Below, one piece after another: positions 53,466 to 61,410 of a stretch of DNA of 64,000 nucleotides. Made by a program: the position numbers and the translations under genes. How positions within the stretch are numbered: position 1 is the stretch's first letter; each line of letters begins with the position of its first letter. Below the pieces are notes generated by a model. The model was not told where the DNA came from, made no database searches, and worked only from the letters and a program-made list of their open reading frames with translations. Source of the stretch: Planctomycetaceae bacterium (GTDB lineage: Bacteria; Planctomycetota; Planctomycetia; Pirellulales; Thermoguttaceae); assembly GCA_012719125.1 (NCBI GenBank), contig JAAYAY010000028.1, forward strand, positions 100,282 through 164,281. The letters are read 5' to 3'.

Positions 53466-55850
53466 ATGTTTCACAGCGATTACGATGATTCCCTGCGCTT
53501 TTTGCGCCTCATTCACCCGCGAGCCGCCTGGATTGAGATTCGGGTGAAAGGCGCGAAGGGCGTCTACGGTCGGAATTTCGCCGATCTGGATGATGCCGCC
53601 GACTATGCCGCCGAGCGTAGCGAGCAGCCCGAGACGGTCGCCGTCTGGGTTACTACCAATGCGATCGACATTGGCACTTGGCAGGACAGCCAGAAGTTGG
53701 TTGGCGACCACAACATTAGCACTCGCACGGCATGCTTCATTGACTTTGACGCAGTCTATCCCGACGGCGAGAAGACGAACAGCACCGAGGCCGAGCTTGA
53801 GGCCACGCGAGTGGCTGCCGTCCAATGTATCGAGTATCTGTCGGGCCTGGGGTTCCCCCGGCCGGCTCTGATTACCTCGGGAAATGGCCACCAAGTCTGG
53901 TATCGCGTCAACCTACCTGCTGACGACGGTGGCCTGATCGAGCGGTTCCTGATCGCACTCGCCGCAAAGTTCCCCGGTGTGGACCAGACCGTCTACAATC
54001 CCGGTCGTGTCGGCCGGCTGCCCGGCACGATGAATCGTCGCGCCCCCGAGACGCCTGAACGTCCTCATCGTCTTGCCAAGATCGTGGACGCCCCACCGCA
54101 CCTGGAAGTTCTCACTCGTGAGCTACTCGAATCCGTGGCCAGTGTAGTTTCGTTGCCGGATGCGGTAGTCCCCGTGCCGGAAGAAATCAACCCGATCCTA
54201 TTCGACGTGGAAGGGTTCCTGACGAAGCACAATCACCCGTTCCAGCCCCGCAAGCGCAAGGGCGATGGCTGGCTATGGGACATCAAGTGTCCCTTCCGGC
54301 CGGAAGAGACAGATGGTGGGGCCTGGATTTGGCAGAGTGACGAGGGCGTGATTACCGCGAAGTGCAAGCACAGGAAATGTGCCGGGAAGGGCTGGAAGGA
54401 AATTCGCAAAGCGATCGACCCCGACTTTGACAAGACGGCCAAGGCGGCACTACCCACAGGCATCGGTGATGCCGAGTGCCTGGCGCGTCGCCACCTGGAA
54501 GGCCACCCGCATTGTGTGTTGTACCAAGAGTCAATCTACGAGTATCAGGCGGGAGTCTATGTTGAGCACAAACCCGCTGCCATCAAGCGTGATATTCGCC
54601 GCACCATGATGCGTGTGTTCGCTGAGTACGCTGATTGGCAACGCAAGCAAGGGCTCAACGCATCACCCCCGAGCGTGAACGAGAAGCTGGTAGCGAGCGT
54701 CTATGGTGTGTTGACGAGCATCGTGCCAGAGATTGAGGTGGCAGCGCCCTGCTGGCTCGATGGCCGACCGATCAAGGATTCGATCGTCTGCGCCAACGGT
54801 GTCGTAGACCTGAGTAGTCTCGTCTTGACCCCACACACGCCAGAGATGTTCGTAGTCAGTAAGCTGCCGTATGACTACGATCCCGATGCGACCTGTCCGC
54901 GATGGAACACCTACCTTGAGGAGCTATGGAAGGACGATCCAGAAGCTATCCAGCTTGCGCAGGAGATCGCCGGCTATACATTGCTGGCCGACAACCCCCT
55001 GCAAGTTCTGATGCTTTTGCAGGGGGCCTCGCGAGGTGGCAAAGGTGTCTTCGTGCGTATGCTGTGCGAGATGGTTGGCCGCGAAAACACAACCTCAATC
55101 TCAATCCGTAACATCACGAAACAATTCCATCTGTGGGGTGCTCGGGGAAAGTCAATCATCATGATCCCCGATGTCCGCGCACCACAGAAAGGATTGCCGT
55201 CTGAGATTGTCGAGATGCTTAACATCATCTCAGGTAACGACACTCTGGACATCAATGGCAAAAATCGGGATATCGTCAGCGAGACTCTATCGGGAAAACT
55301 CATTGCAACGACGAACGATCTGTTGGTTTTCGATGATCCCAGCGGCGCTCTGTTCAATCGCCTCATCGTCTTGAAGTTCACCCGAAGTTTCTTGCCGCCC
55401 GATCATCCCGAACACGTTGAGGGGCAAGATCAAGACCCCGAATTGGAAGCAAAGTTGGCGCTGGAACTACCCGGAATCCTGAATTGGTCCATCCAAGGTC
55501 TGCAACAGCTTCGCAAGCGGTGGCAATTCACCCGGCCCGCGAGCAGCGTTGCGCTGAAAGAAGAACTCGCGTCGGAAAGTTCACCGATTAAGCAATTCGT
55601 CGCAAACCATCTCATCCGTGACCCACACGGCCGCGTAACAGTCAATGAGCTATATACGCTCTGGGTGCAGTGGTGCGTTGCCGAAGACATTGACCCCATC
55701 TCACCACGATCGATGGGGATGCTACTGCGATCTGCGTGCCCGTGGGCAAAGTGCGAACGGTCAAGCACGCTCGATGCAACCGGCGTCCGCCCACGCGAAT
55801 ATCATGGAATCACAATCAAAAACACGGTCAGGCACCGGACTCCTGCTTGA
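53466..55850 (+). CDS. Primase-polymerase/SF3 helicase fusion protein (D5 type)
   Basis: 794 residues from ATG 53466, with TAGGAG before it. The N-terminal part has AEP-primase motifs: CFIDFDAVYPDGE (acidic motif I), ITSGNGHQVWYRV (motif II) and GRVGRLPGTMNRRAPETPER (motif III). A small zinc-binding segment follows (KCPFRPEE, AKCKHRKCAGKGW). The C-terminal half has a D5_N region and an SF3 AAA+ helicase with Walker A GASRGGKGVF near residue 520, SIIMIPDVRAP and IATTNDLLVFDD. Such proteins start and unwind at plasmid or phage origins. Confidence 0.9.
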   Translation: MFHSDYDDSLRFLRLIHPRAAWIEIRVKGAKGVYGRNFADLDDAADYAAERSEQPETVAVWVTTNAIDIGTWQDSQKLVGDHNISTRTACFIDFDAVYPDGEKTNSTEAELEATRVAAVQCIEYLSGLGFPRPALITSGNGHQVWYRVNLPADDGGLIERFLIALAAKFPGVDQTVYNPGRVGRLPGTMNRRAPETPERPHRLAKIVDAPPHLEVLTRELLESVASVVSLPDAVVPVPEEINPILFDVEGFLTKHNHPFQPRKRKGDGWLWDIKCPFRPEETDGGAWIWQSDEGVITAKCKHRKCAGKGWKEIRKAIDPDFDKTAKAALPTGIGDAECLARRHLEGHPHCVLYQESIYEYQAGVYVEHKPAAIKRDIRRTMMRVFAEYADWQRKQGLNASPPSVNEKLVASVYGVLTSIVPEIEVAAPCWLDGRPIKDSIVCANGVVDLSSLVLTPHTPEMFVVSKLPYDYDPDATCPRWNTYLEELWKDDPEAIQLAQEIAGYTLLADNPLQVLMLLQGASRGGKGVFVRMLCEMVGRENTTSISIRNITKQFHLWGARGKSIIMIPDVRAPQKGLPSEIVEMLNIISGNDTLDINGKNRDIVSETLSGKLIATTNDLLVFDDPSGALFNRLIVLKFTRSFLPPDHPEHVEGQDQDPELEAKLALELPGILNWSIQGLQQLRKRWQFTRPASSVALKEELASESSPIKQFVANHLIRDPHGRVTVNELYTLWVQWCVAEDIDPISPRSMGMLLRSACPWAKCERSSTLDATGVRPREYHGITIKNTVRHRTPA

Positions 55851-55988
55851 CTTCATTCCGGGGCCAGCGTGATGAACTGGCCCCGGAATACTTCTTACAC
55901 ACACATACTGAAAAGAGAGACAAGTGTGAAGATTCATGTAGGCTGTTTTGTGATGCCCTGACCAACAACACAACAACCCAAATCAGGT

Positions 55989-56010
55989 GGCCGCTTTTGC
56001 GGCCTTTTTT
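55989..56010 (+). terminator. Intrinsic terminator after the primase-helicase gene
   Basis: GGCCGC-TTTT-GCGGCC followed by six T. It ends exactly where ATG 56011 of the next gene begins, so that gene depends on another promoter or is read through. Confidence 0.8.
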
Positions 56011-56376
56011 ATGCGCTATCACATCGACAAAAAACGAGCCAAGCGGCTCGATGAAATTCGCGAGAGCCAAGACCGCTCACTCGCAGACGAGTTAGCGTTG
56101 ATTCGACTGCTGGTCGAGGAGTCTCTGACGACCGGCTCGGCCGGCCAAACGGCAGCCCTGCTCGAAGTCGCGCGGCGGCTGGCCGTCGACGACGTGGAGC
56201 GCGCGATCAAGGAGCGCGACCTGCTCGACCGCACGGCCGTGGTCCGCCTGGCTCACGCGATGGGTGATGCGTTTTACCTATCTCTGGAGGAGCGCATCGA
56301 GGATGAGGAGCTACGGCACGAAATCATGGATGCTTGGGGCGCGAGATGCAAACAACTGCTATTGGAGGCCAAATGA
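56011..56376 (+). CDS. Hypothetical helical island protein
   Basis: 121 residues from ATG 56011, entirely predicted helical and highly charged (KRAKRLDEIRESQDRSLADE, ALLEVARRLAVDDVERAIKE). No ribosome-binding site is visible because a terminator T-run abuts the ATG, and a GTG at 55987 in the hairpin is the only earlier start. The stop overlaps the start of the next gene by four bases, which supports that it is translated. Confidence 0.55.
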   Translation: MRYHIDKKRAKRLDEIRESQDRSLADELALIRLLVEESLTTGSAGQTAALLEVARRLAVDDVERAIKERDLLDRTAVVRLAHAMGDAFYLSLEERIEDEELRHEIMDAWGARCKQLLLEAK

Positions 56377-56570
56377 GGCTCTGCATCGATTGTGGCAACC
56401 AGATTGAACCCGTGTATTCAGACCGGTGCGAAAACTGCTGGGCGCTCCTGTGGGAACGCCGGGGAATCCGAGGATATTCCCGGCCGAGAGTCGAAGCTCT
56501 GGAGCCGCGAAAGTACGATCGCATCATGCGGATGCGGAGAGGAGAGGCAGAAAATGGTGAATCCTGGTGA
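56373..56570 (+). CDS. Tiny zinc-ribbon-like protein
   Basis: 65 residues. The ATGA overlap with the preceding stop sets the start. The first 30 residues carry LCIDCGNQIEPVYSDRCENC, two CxxC pairs in a zinc-ribbon spacing. The tail is basic. It overlaps the next gene by 17 bases. It may bind DNA or a partner protein of the element. Confidence 0.55.
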   Translation: MRLCIDCGNQIEPVYSDRCENCWALLWERRGIRGYSRPRVEALEPRKYDRIMRMRRGEAENGESW

Positions 56571-56781
56571 AATGTTTGTGCGCCGCTGTTGCGTGGCCGG
56601 CTACGCAGGCGTGGCCGCTGTTGCGGCCCGCAAGTGGATTGCGGAGAACGTGCCTAATCCAATCACCCCAGCAGAGGCCCGAGTCGTCAAGCACGACTTC
56701 GAGGCCGACTCGGGGAGGCACATCGAACACAGCGTCTTTCAGGCGCTGCTAAGTGAGGTCGAACAGTTGCGGAACTCGTAG
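56554..56781 (+). CDS. Hypothetical small island protein
   Basis: 75 residues from ATG 56554, with GGAGAGGAGAGGCAG just upstream. It contains a weakly hydrophobic stretch (CCVAGYAGVAAVAARKW) and a helical tail (HSVFQALLSEVEQLRNS). No family is recognised. It overlaps the zinc-ribbon gene by 17 bases and is followed by two hairpins. Confidence 0.5.
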   Translation: MVNPGEMFVRRCCVAGYAGVAAVAARKWIAENVPNPITPAEARVVKHDFEADSGRHIEHSVFQALLSEVEQLRNS

Positions 56782-56825
56782 TTCCGCTCCCATCGCATCC
56801 CGCAAGGCGCTCGTAGCGCCTTGCG
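56769..56825 (+). terminator. Two successive hairpins with a TCGTA/CGT loop
   Basis: GCGGAAC-TCGTA-GTTCCGC (56769-56787) overlaps the end of the preceding gene, and CGCAAGGCGCT-CGT-AGCGCCTTGCG (56801-56825) follows. No T-run is present, so they may be attenuators or protein-binding structures between small genes. Confidence 0.55.
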
Positions 56826-56849
56826 GGTATATTTACCCTAGGAGCAAAT

Positions 56850-57023
56850 ATGACGAAACTCAACGGGAAAATCTGCCGCAAGCTCGCTATTGCGAGCCGC
56901 TGTCGATACGATTACATCCGCCATATCATGAGCTTCCTCGCTCATTGCGAGACTGAGGAGGATGCGCAGAACTCCATCGCGCAATTACGCAAAACTTGCC
57001 CGCACTGTTGGAGCAACAGATGA
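56850..57023 (+). CDS. 57-residue cysteine-containing island protein
   Basis: 57 residues (MTKLNGKICRKLAIASRCRY to CPHCWSNR) from ATG 56850, preceded by TAGGAG six bases upstream. Its stop overlaps the next start (ATGA at 57020). Cysteines at C-x8-C and a terminal CPHC could bind zinc. It is below the usual size cut-off for gene calling but the ribosome site and overlap make it convincing. Confidence 0.6.
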   Translation: MTKLNGKICRKLAIASRCRYDYIRHIMSFLAHCETEEDAQNSIAQLRKTCPHCWSNR

Positions 57024-57403
57024 GATGGTGGGAGATGCGACCTGGACCCGAGCGCGAAAAAGCGAAGGCCGCTGATACGCGAGCCGATCAGCCGATCAGC
57101 GAACACCGAGAGCCGCGCGAAGTCATGCTTGGTGATAAGAAAGCCCTACACGCGAGGAAGTATTACTTCTACCGCGACGACACCGAACGGCAGTTGCAGC
57201 GCCTGCTGGCGCTCGCGAGGCGGCAGCCCCTCCCCGGGAATCTCACGTATGAGATTCGCGGAACGACGATCATCGGGATCGGGCGAGAGAGAGAATACGA
57301 GATTGGCGATTTGAACACCAGCCCCCGTATTTGGGGGTGTTATGCCCAGGCGGCTGGGGAAACTGAACACATTCTGTGGAGGCAACATGTACAGCCTGAA
57401 TGA
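57020..57403 (+). CDS. Hypothetical basic island protein
   Basis: 127 residues; the start overlaps the stop of the 57-residue gene. The N-terminal half is strongly charged (RPGPEREKAKAADTRADQPI) and the C-terminal half has beta-rich text (NLTYEIRGTTIIGIGREREY, SPRIWGCYAQAAGE). No family is recognised. It overlaps the coiled-coil gene that follows by 17 bases. Confidence 0.5.
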   Translation: MRWWEMRPGPEREKAKAADTRADQPISEHREPREVMLGDKKALHARKYYFYRDDTERQLQRLLALARRQPLPGNLTYEIRGTTIIGIGREREYEIGDLNTSPRIWGCYAQAAGETEHILWRQHVQPE

Positions 57404-58130
57404 GAACTATGCTGGTGGAGAGTTTCGATCTGCGATTACCGGAAAAGCATATCAGTACGAATGTATCAGCGACGGAAGCGACAAGAAACGTGCGCGGCGC
57501 GAGATGGAGGCCGATCACGCACGAATCAAGGCCGATCTGGCCGCGCGGCTGGGGCGCGAACCGACCAGTCGCGAGATGCTGCGTGGGGTCACTCCTACGG
57601 ATAGCCGCTCGCTGCGAGAGCGGATTGCGCAGGACGCGCTGCGGATTGCGCCGAAGGTCCACAGCGGCAACCCCCACGCTGCGAGACTCGCTGAGTTGGA
57701 ATCGCAGGTCTGCCGGACGGCAGCCGAGCGCGCCGCACGAGATCGGCGCATCGAGCAGTTGCGGCAAGCATCGAGCGCCTGGGAGGCGGCATCGAGCGCC
57801 CAGCAGGCAGCAGCCGAGGCGAGAGCGAAGATTGAGAGCGATTTGGTCGACGCGCGAGCGAACCTCGCGAAAGCGCGGTTCGGAATCGGTTTTTCACCCG
57901 AAGACGTGCGCAAGACCGAGCGGATGCTGCGCGATCTGGAACAGACAGGCGACGTAGCGGCCTACCGCAAGGCACGAGACGCCTGGGAAAAGGAAGTCCA
58001 GGAGTGGAGGGAAGCCGGGGCGAAAAAGCTAGATGCCGAAGCCGCCGAACAGCGGCGGCTGGCCGCGCTGATCCGTCGTGGGGAGGCCGTAGCGGACGAA
58101 AAACCCCCGGCCGAGCCCGAGAGAAACTAA
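57387..58130 (+). CDS. Hypothetical coiled-coil island protein
   Basis: 247 residues; GGAGG lies five bases before ATG 57387. After a short N-terminal segment, residues 30-240 are almost entirely charged helix with heptad-like spacing (RIEQLRQASSAWEAASSAQQ, RKTERMLRDLEQTGDVAAYR), that is, a coiled coil. It could be a scaffold or packaging component. It is the last of the compact small-gene cassette and converges with the integrase gene, with a terminator between them. Confidence 0.6.
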   Translation: MYSLNENYAGGEFRSAITGKAYQYECISDGSDKKRARREMEADHARIKADLAARLGREPTSREMLRGVTPTDSRSLRERIAQDALRIAPKVHSGNPHAARLAELESQVCRTAAERAARDRRIEQLRQASSAWEAASSAQQAAAEARAKIESDLVDARANLAKARFGIGFSPEDVRKTERMLRDLEQTGDVAAYRKARDAWEKEVQEWREAGAKKLDAEAAEQRRLAALIRRGEAVADEKPPAEPERN

Positions 58131-58194
58131 CCTCACCTCTCGGCATAGCTCCTCCCCGGGGAGAGCGGCCGAGGTCCCCATCCCTCGGCTGCCA

Positions 58195-58237
58195 GCCAGC
58201 CGCCTGGAGCCCTTCGGGGTTCGGCGGCTGGCCTTTT
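58195..58237. terminator. Hairpin terminator between convergent genes
   Basis: GCCAGCCGCC and GGCGGCTGGC pair with an 18-base loop, followed by CTTTTG. It serves the coiled-coil gene and, read in reverse, may serve the integrase. Confidence 0.7.
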
Positions 58238-58299
58238 GACATTCGCGAGGCCCGGTGGTAGTCTAAGGATGGCACTTGCGGCCGAGTCAGGTGGTTGTT

Positions 58300-59481
58300 T
58301 TACAGACAGGCGGAATCGGCCCAGGTGTTGACCGAACCGCCCCACAGCCAATCGTGGATGTGTTGGGTGACCGCTGAGAGCCGGCTATCCGAAACGCTCA
58401 GTTGATTGTAGACTGCCAGCATGTCGTCGGAGCCGCGCGTGTGACCCATGATGGTTCGCATGGCATCATCGTCTTTAACCTGCATCCCAATAGAGGAGCA
58501 GGTTCTCCGTAGATCATAGAAGCGCCCCTCGCGGCCGAAACCGGCCCGCTGCAAGGCGTTTTTCAAGTCGCGGCTGAGGTTCTCGGCCTTGTACCCTTGG
58601 CCGAACTGGGTGATGAAGAATCGTCGAGCATGCTGGGGTTTGTTCGGTTTCTTTCGCTGAGCAAAAGCATCCCGCAGAGCGGCGACCGATTCCGGCCACA
58701 GCGGGCATCTTCTGGGGATCGCATTCTTCGTCCTGGGGAAGGTGGCCCAGCCACCATCCAGGTCGATGGCCTTCGTCGTGAGTTTGACACAGTCCATATT
58801 TCCGTAGCCGCAGTTGATCCCCAAGAGGACCATCGCTTTCAGGTTGAGGTGGGCCACGGTTAGGACGCCACGGATCTGCTCGGCGGTGAAGGAGCGGCTC
58901 CCTTGCTCTTCCTTGTGGGCTCGCATGATGCGTTTGCCCGGGGGCTTGAAACCATCACCAAAGCGAGGCATCCGGTCAAGCAGCCCTTCCTGCTCGGGCC
59001 CGGCCCAATTGAAAATCCGTTTCGTTTTGCGGATGTCCCCCAGGATGGACTTGGGGCTCTTGTGGGTCTTCTGGAAGTCGGCCCGCAGGCGACGAAAGTC
59101 GGCGGGCCCGAGTTCCTCGACCGGCGTGCTGGCTCCCAGCACGCGAATCAGCCAATCTCCGTAGTCTTCGTATTCTTCCCACGTGCGAACCTTCATATCC
59201 CCCGACTCGACTCGTGGCTTCTGCGCGGTCAGGAAGTGGAACACCATCTGCTCCACCGTAAGCCCTGCCTTGGCCACTCTTCCCGGTTTCCGGCCAGCCT
59301 TGAGATCGTCCTCTTCGGCGAGGAACTTCCGCAGGGCCGCCTGGGGGTCCTCCCACTTGCCGAAGAAGTGGGTCTTGCCCCGAATCTTCTTGGCCCAGCG
59401 CCCCGAGGCGTGTGCGTAAAGTGGGAACTCCGGATACGGCTTGGCAGGCTTCTGGATTGTGGTAGAATCGGCGGTGGACAT
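58300..59481 (-). CDS. Tyrosine integrase of the element, unusual active site
   Basis: 393 residues, with an N-terminal arm (KKIRGKTHFFGKWEDPQAAL), a SAM-like domain and a catalytic domain. In place of the first catalytic arginine (usual T-G-x-R-x-x-E) the sequence is LLGINCGYGNMDCVKL, with asparagine and no arginine there. The lysine is in PRTKNAIPRRCPLW, the second box is FYDLRRTCSSIG (Asp instead of His, Arg kept), and GHTRGSDDMLAVYNQ gives histidine and tyrosine. I have the impression that other planctomycete integrases share the GINCG form. It ends 150 bases from tRNA-Ser, as integrases usually do. Confidence 0.9.
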   Translation of the reverse strand: MSTADSTTIQKPAKPYPEFPLYAHASGRWAKKIRGKTHFFGKWEDPQAALRKFLAEEDDLKAGRKPGRVAKAGLTVEQMVFHFLTAQKPRVESGDMKVRTWEEYEDYGDWLIRVLGASTPVEELGPADFRRLRADFQKTHKSPKSILGDIRKTKRIFNWAGPEQEGLLDRMPRFGDGFKPPGKRIMRAHKEEQGSRSFTAEQIRGVLTVAHLNLKAMVLLGINCGYGNMDCVKLTTKAIDLDGGWATFPRTKNAIPRRCPLWPESVAALRDAFAQRKKPNKPQHARRFFITQFGQGYKAENLSRDLKNALQRAGFGREGRFYDLRRTCSSIGMQVKDDDAMRTIMGHTRGSDDMLAVYNQLSVSDSRLSAVTQHIHDWLWGGSVNTWADSACL

Positions 59482-59632
59482 CGCTTGTTGCTCCTTGAAA
59501 ACTTTAGCTTGAGAAACCCGCTCGACGCCTGGCCGGGCGTCAAAACGGGCGTCAGACTCGAAAACGACTTTCTCAAGTTTAGCTCAAGCCTCGACGGAAA
59601 TCAAGGCACAGAAGCAACTTACGATGTCCAAC

Positions 59633-59714
59633 GGAGGGTACGCGAATGGCTAGCAGCCTGACTCGAAATCAGGTGCCGGGAAACCGGTTGAGGGTTCGAC
59701 TCCCTTGCCCTCCG
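59633..59714 (+). tRNA. tRNA-Ser (CGA anticodon), element attachment site
   Basis: Acceptor GGAGGGT pairs with GCCCTCC; anticodon arm CCTGA-CTCGAAA-TCAGG gives anticodon CGA. A long variable arm (GTGCCGGGAAACCGGTT) shows that it is a class II tRNA, and the T-arm GAGGGTTCGACTCCCTT is standard. The discriminator is G; a terminator follows. The 5' half is repeated at 49049-49087. Confidence 0.95.
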
Positions 59715-59748
59715 CATTGTGGACCAGAAGGGTCCTGAAGGTACTCGA

Positions 59749-59792
59749 AGGGCCGCAAAGGCTTTCTACAAAGCACTTTGCGGCCCTCCTTC
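59749..59792 (+). terminator. Terminator after tRNA-Ser
   Basis: AGGGCCGCAAAG and CTTTGCGGCCCT form a 12-bp stem with a loop of about 15 bases, followed by CCTTCAT. It starts 35 bases after the tRNA. Confidence 0.65.
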
Positions 59793-59891
59793 ATGCGCCC
59801 ATGACACGCCAACCACAGCCGCTCCGAAGGCCCCCGAAGGGACACGAAAAGACTCGCCGGGACCCCAGTTGTTCCAACAAACGTTCCAACA

Positions 59892-61142
59892 CTATTCCAC
59901 GCCAGAATCGCATCCGGCGGGGGGAAGGATAGAATCACTTATCGTGGGGACCCCTGGCAGGGAGGCGGACGCCCTGATCAACTCAACATCCACCACCGGG
60001 GCATAGGTGTTCGCCGTCAGCTCCGGAGTTGAGTGGTGCATCAGCTTCTGCCTGGTCCCAAGGTCCACCCCCCTCGATGAGAGGAGGTGGTTGTAGGTGT
60101 ATCTGAGCGCGTGGAAATCGACCACGCGCCCCTGCCCATCAACGGTCGGCAGCCCGGCAGCCTCCAGGTCCGCCTGGAGCACCTCGGCGGTTCGATCCGG
60201 CAGACGGGCAAACAGGTGGTCATCTGGTCCCAACTCCTGGTAGGAGACGTATCGGCGGAGGATTCCAGCCAGCTCGACTCCGAGGCCCGTAGGGGGCGTC
60301 TCCGATCCATTCTTGGCAGCATCGGCCGGGAGGATGACTGTGGGCTGGTCGCCGTCGAGTTGGAAGTCCCGCACGCGGAGTTTGCGGAGAGCACCGCGCC
60401 GATACCCGGTCATGATGGCGAGGCGGTAGAGGACGGACCGGTCCAGCGGGGTGAGGCCGCGCCTGGTGATGGTGGATTCCTCGACCGATTTCAGGAGCAA
60501 CACAACGTGCTCCCAGGTGAGCGGTATGCGGCGATACTTCCTGTCCTTGTCCTTCTTCTTCGCCTTTTTGAGGCCAGGGAGTGGGTTCGATTTGAGCCTC
60601 CCATTCTCGACGAGATATGCGGCGAAGTTCATCAGCGCCCAGATGTACCGATTCTTGGTTTCGCGGCCGATTGGCTGGCCTGTCTTGGTCTTCTGCTCTC
60701 CGAGCCAGGCCTCGAATCGCCCCTTCTTGATGTCGTCGAGACTCTTCCAGCCGCATCCGTCGATGATTTTCTTGACGCGATTGATGGTGTCTGCTTTGTG
60801 GTCCGCGGTGCCCTCCCGGGCAAGCACGACCTTCTCATAGTCGGTATAGTGTTCGGTGAGCGGTCGGCGTTTCTCTTCCGCGATTGTGCCGGTGAGGCTG
60901 AATTCGCCCTGTGCGAATCGTTCCTCAAGGCGAGTGGCGTACTGTTGGGCGATTCGCTTGTTCTTGATACCTATGGATTCGCCGGTGAATAGTCGGACGA
61001 TGTTCGCAGATGACTTGCGATACAGCTTGCCTCGCGTGTCGCGCCAGGCTAGCCACCAGACCTCTCCTTTGGTCTTGTACTTCGTTCCGTCCTTCTTCTT
61101 GCGTGTGATGGGTGGCTGAAATAGCGAGACTGTGTAAGCCAT
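59892..61142 (-). CDS. Tyrosine integrase of the second element
   Basis: 416 residues. The N-terminal arm-binding region (VWWLAWRDTRGKLYRKS) and core-binding helices precede a canonical catalytic domain: first arginine in MTGYRRGALRKLRV, lysine in DAAKNGSETPP, HxxR box DFHALRYTYNHLL, and HHSTPELTANTYAPV with the histidine and tyrosine. It ends about 180 bases from the 3' end of tRNA-Ser on the opposite side from the first integrase. Downstream on the opposite strand nothing lies between it and the tRNA except a terminator. Confidence 0.92.
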   Translation of the reverse strand: MAYTVSLFQPPITRKKKDGTKYKTKGEVWWLAWRDTRGKLYRKSSANIVRLFTGESIGIKNKRIAQQYATRLEERFAQGEFSLTGTIAEEKRRPLTEHYTDYEKVVLAREGTADHKADTINRVKKIIDGCGWKSLDDIKKGRFEAWLGEQKTKTGQPIGRETKNRYIWALMNFAAYLVENGRLKSNPLPGLKKAKKKDKDRKYRRIPLTWEHVVLLLKSVEESTITRRGLTPLDRSVLYRLAIMTGYRRGALRKLRVRDFQLDGDQPTVILPADAAKNGSETPPTGLGVELAGILRRYVSYQELGPDDHLFARLPDRTAEVLQADLEAAGLPTVDGQGRVVDFHALRYTYNHLLSSRGVDLGTRQKLMHHSTPELTANTYAPVVDVELIRASASLPGVPTISDSILPPAGCDSGVE

Positions 61143-61216
61143 GGTTTGTCCTCACTGGGGTTGGTAGTTGCTTTCACCCATCCCAGGAAAGCAGGCCGTG
61201 GTTGTTCCAACAATAT

Positions 61217-61399
61217 TCAGCTTTCAAGGTCTGCGATGTACCGTAGCACGTCGGAGAGCCGCCATAGTACGCGACGGCCGACGCGGACGGCATTTGGGAA
61301 GTCTGAGCCTGGGTCGGCACGTAGACGCTTGACGGTTTTGGTCGATACGCCGAGGCGCTGGGCGACTTCGTCGATGCTGAGTAGTCGGTCGTCTTTCAT
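61217..61399 (-). CDS. Excisionase/AlpA-like HTH protein
   Basis: 60 residues (MKDDRLLSIDEVAQRLGVST then KTVKRLRADPGSDFPNAVRV). The helix-turn-helix and RVGRRVLWRLSDVLRYIADL match the MerR-like HTH_17/excisionase domain. It lies 74 bases upstream of the integrase gene on the same strand, as expected for a recombination-directionality factor that controls excision. Confidence 0.85.
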   Translation of the reverse strand: MKDDRLLSIDEVAQRLGVSTKTVKRLRADPGSDFPNAVRVGRRVLWRLSDVLRYIADLES

Positions 61400-61410
61400 G
61401 GCTGTTGCTC

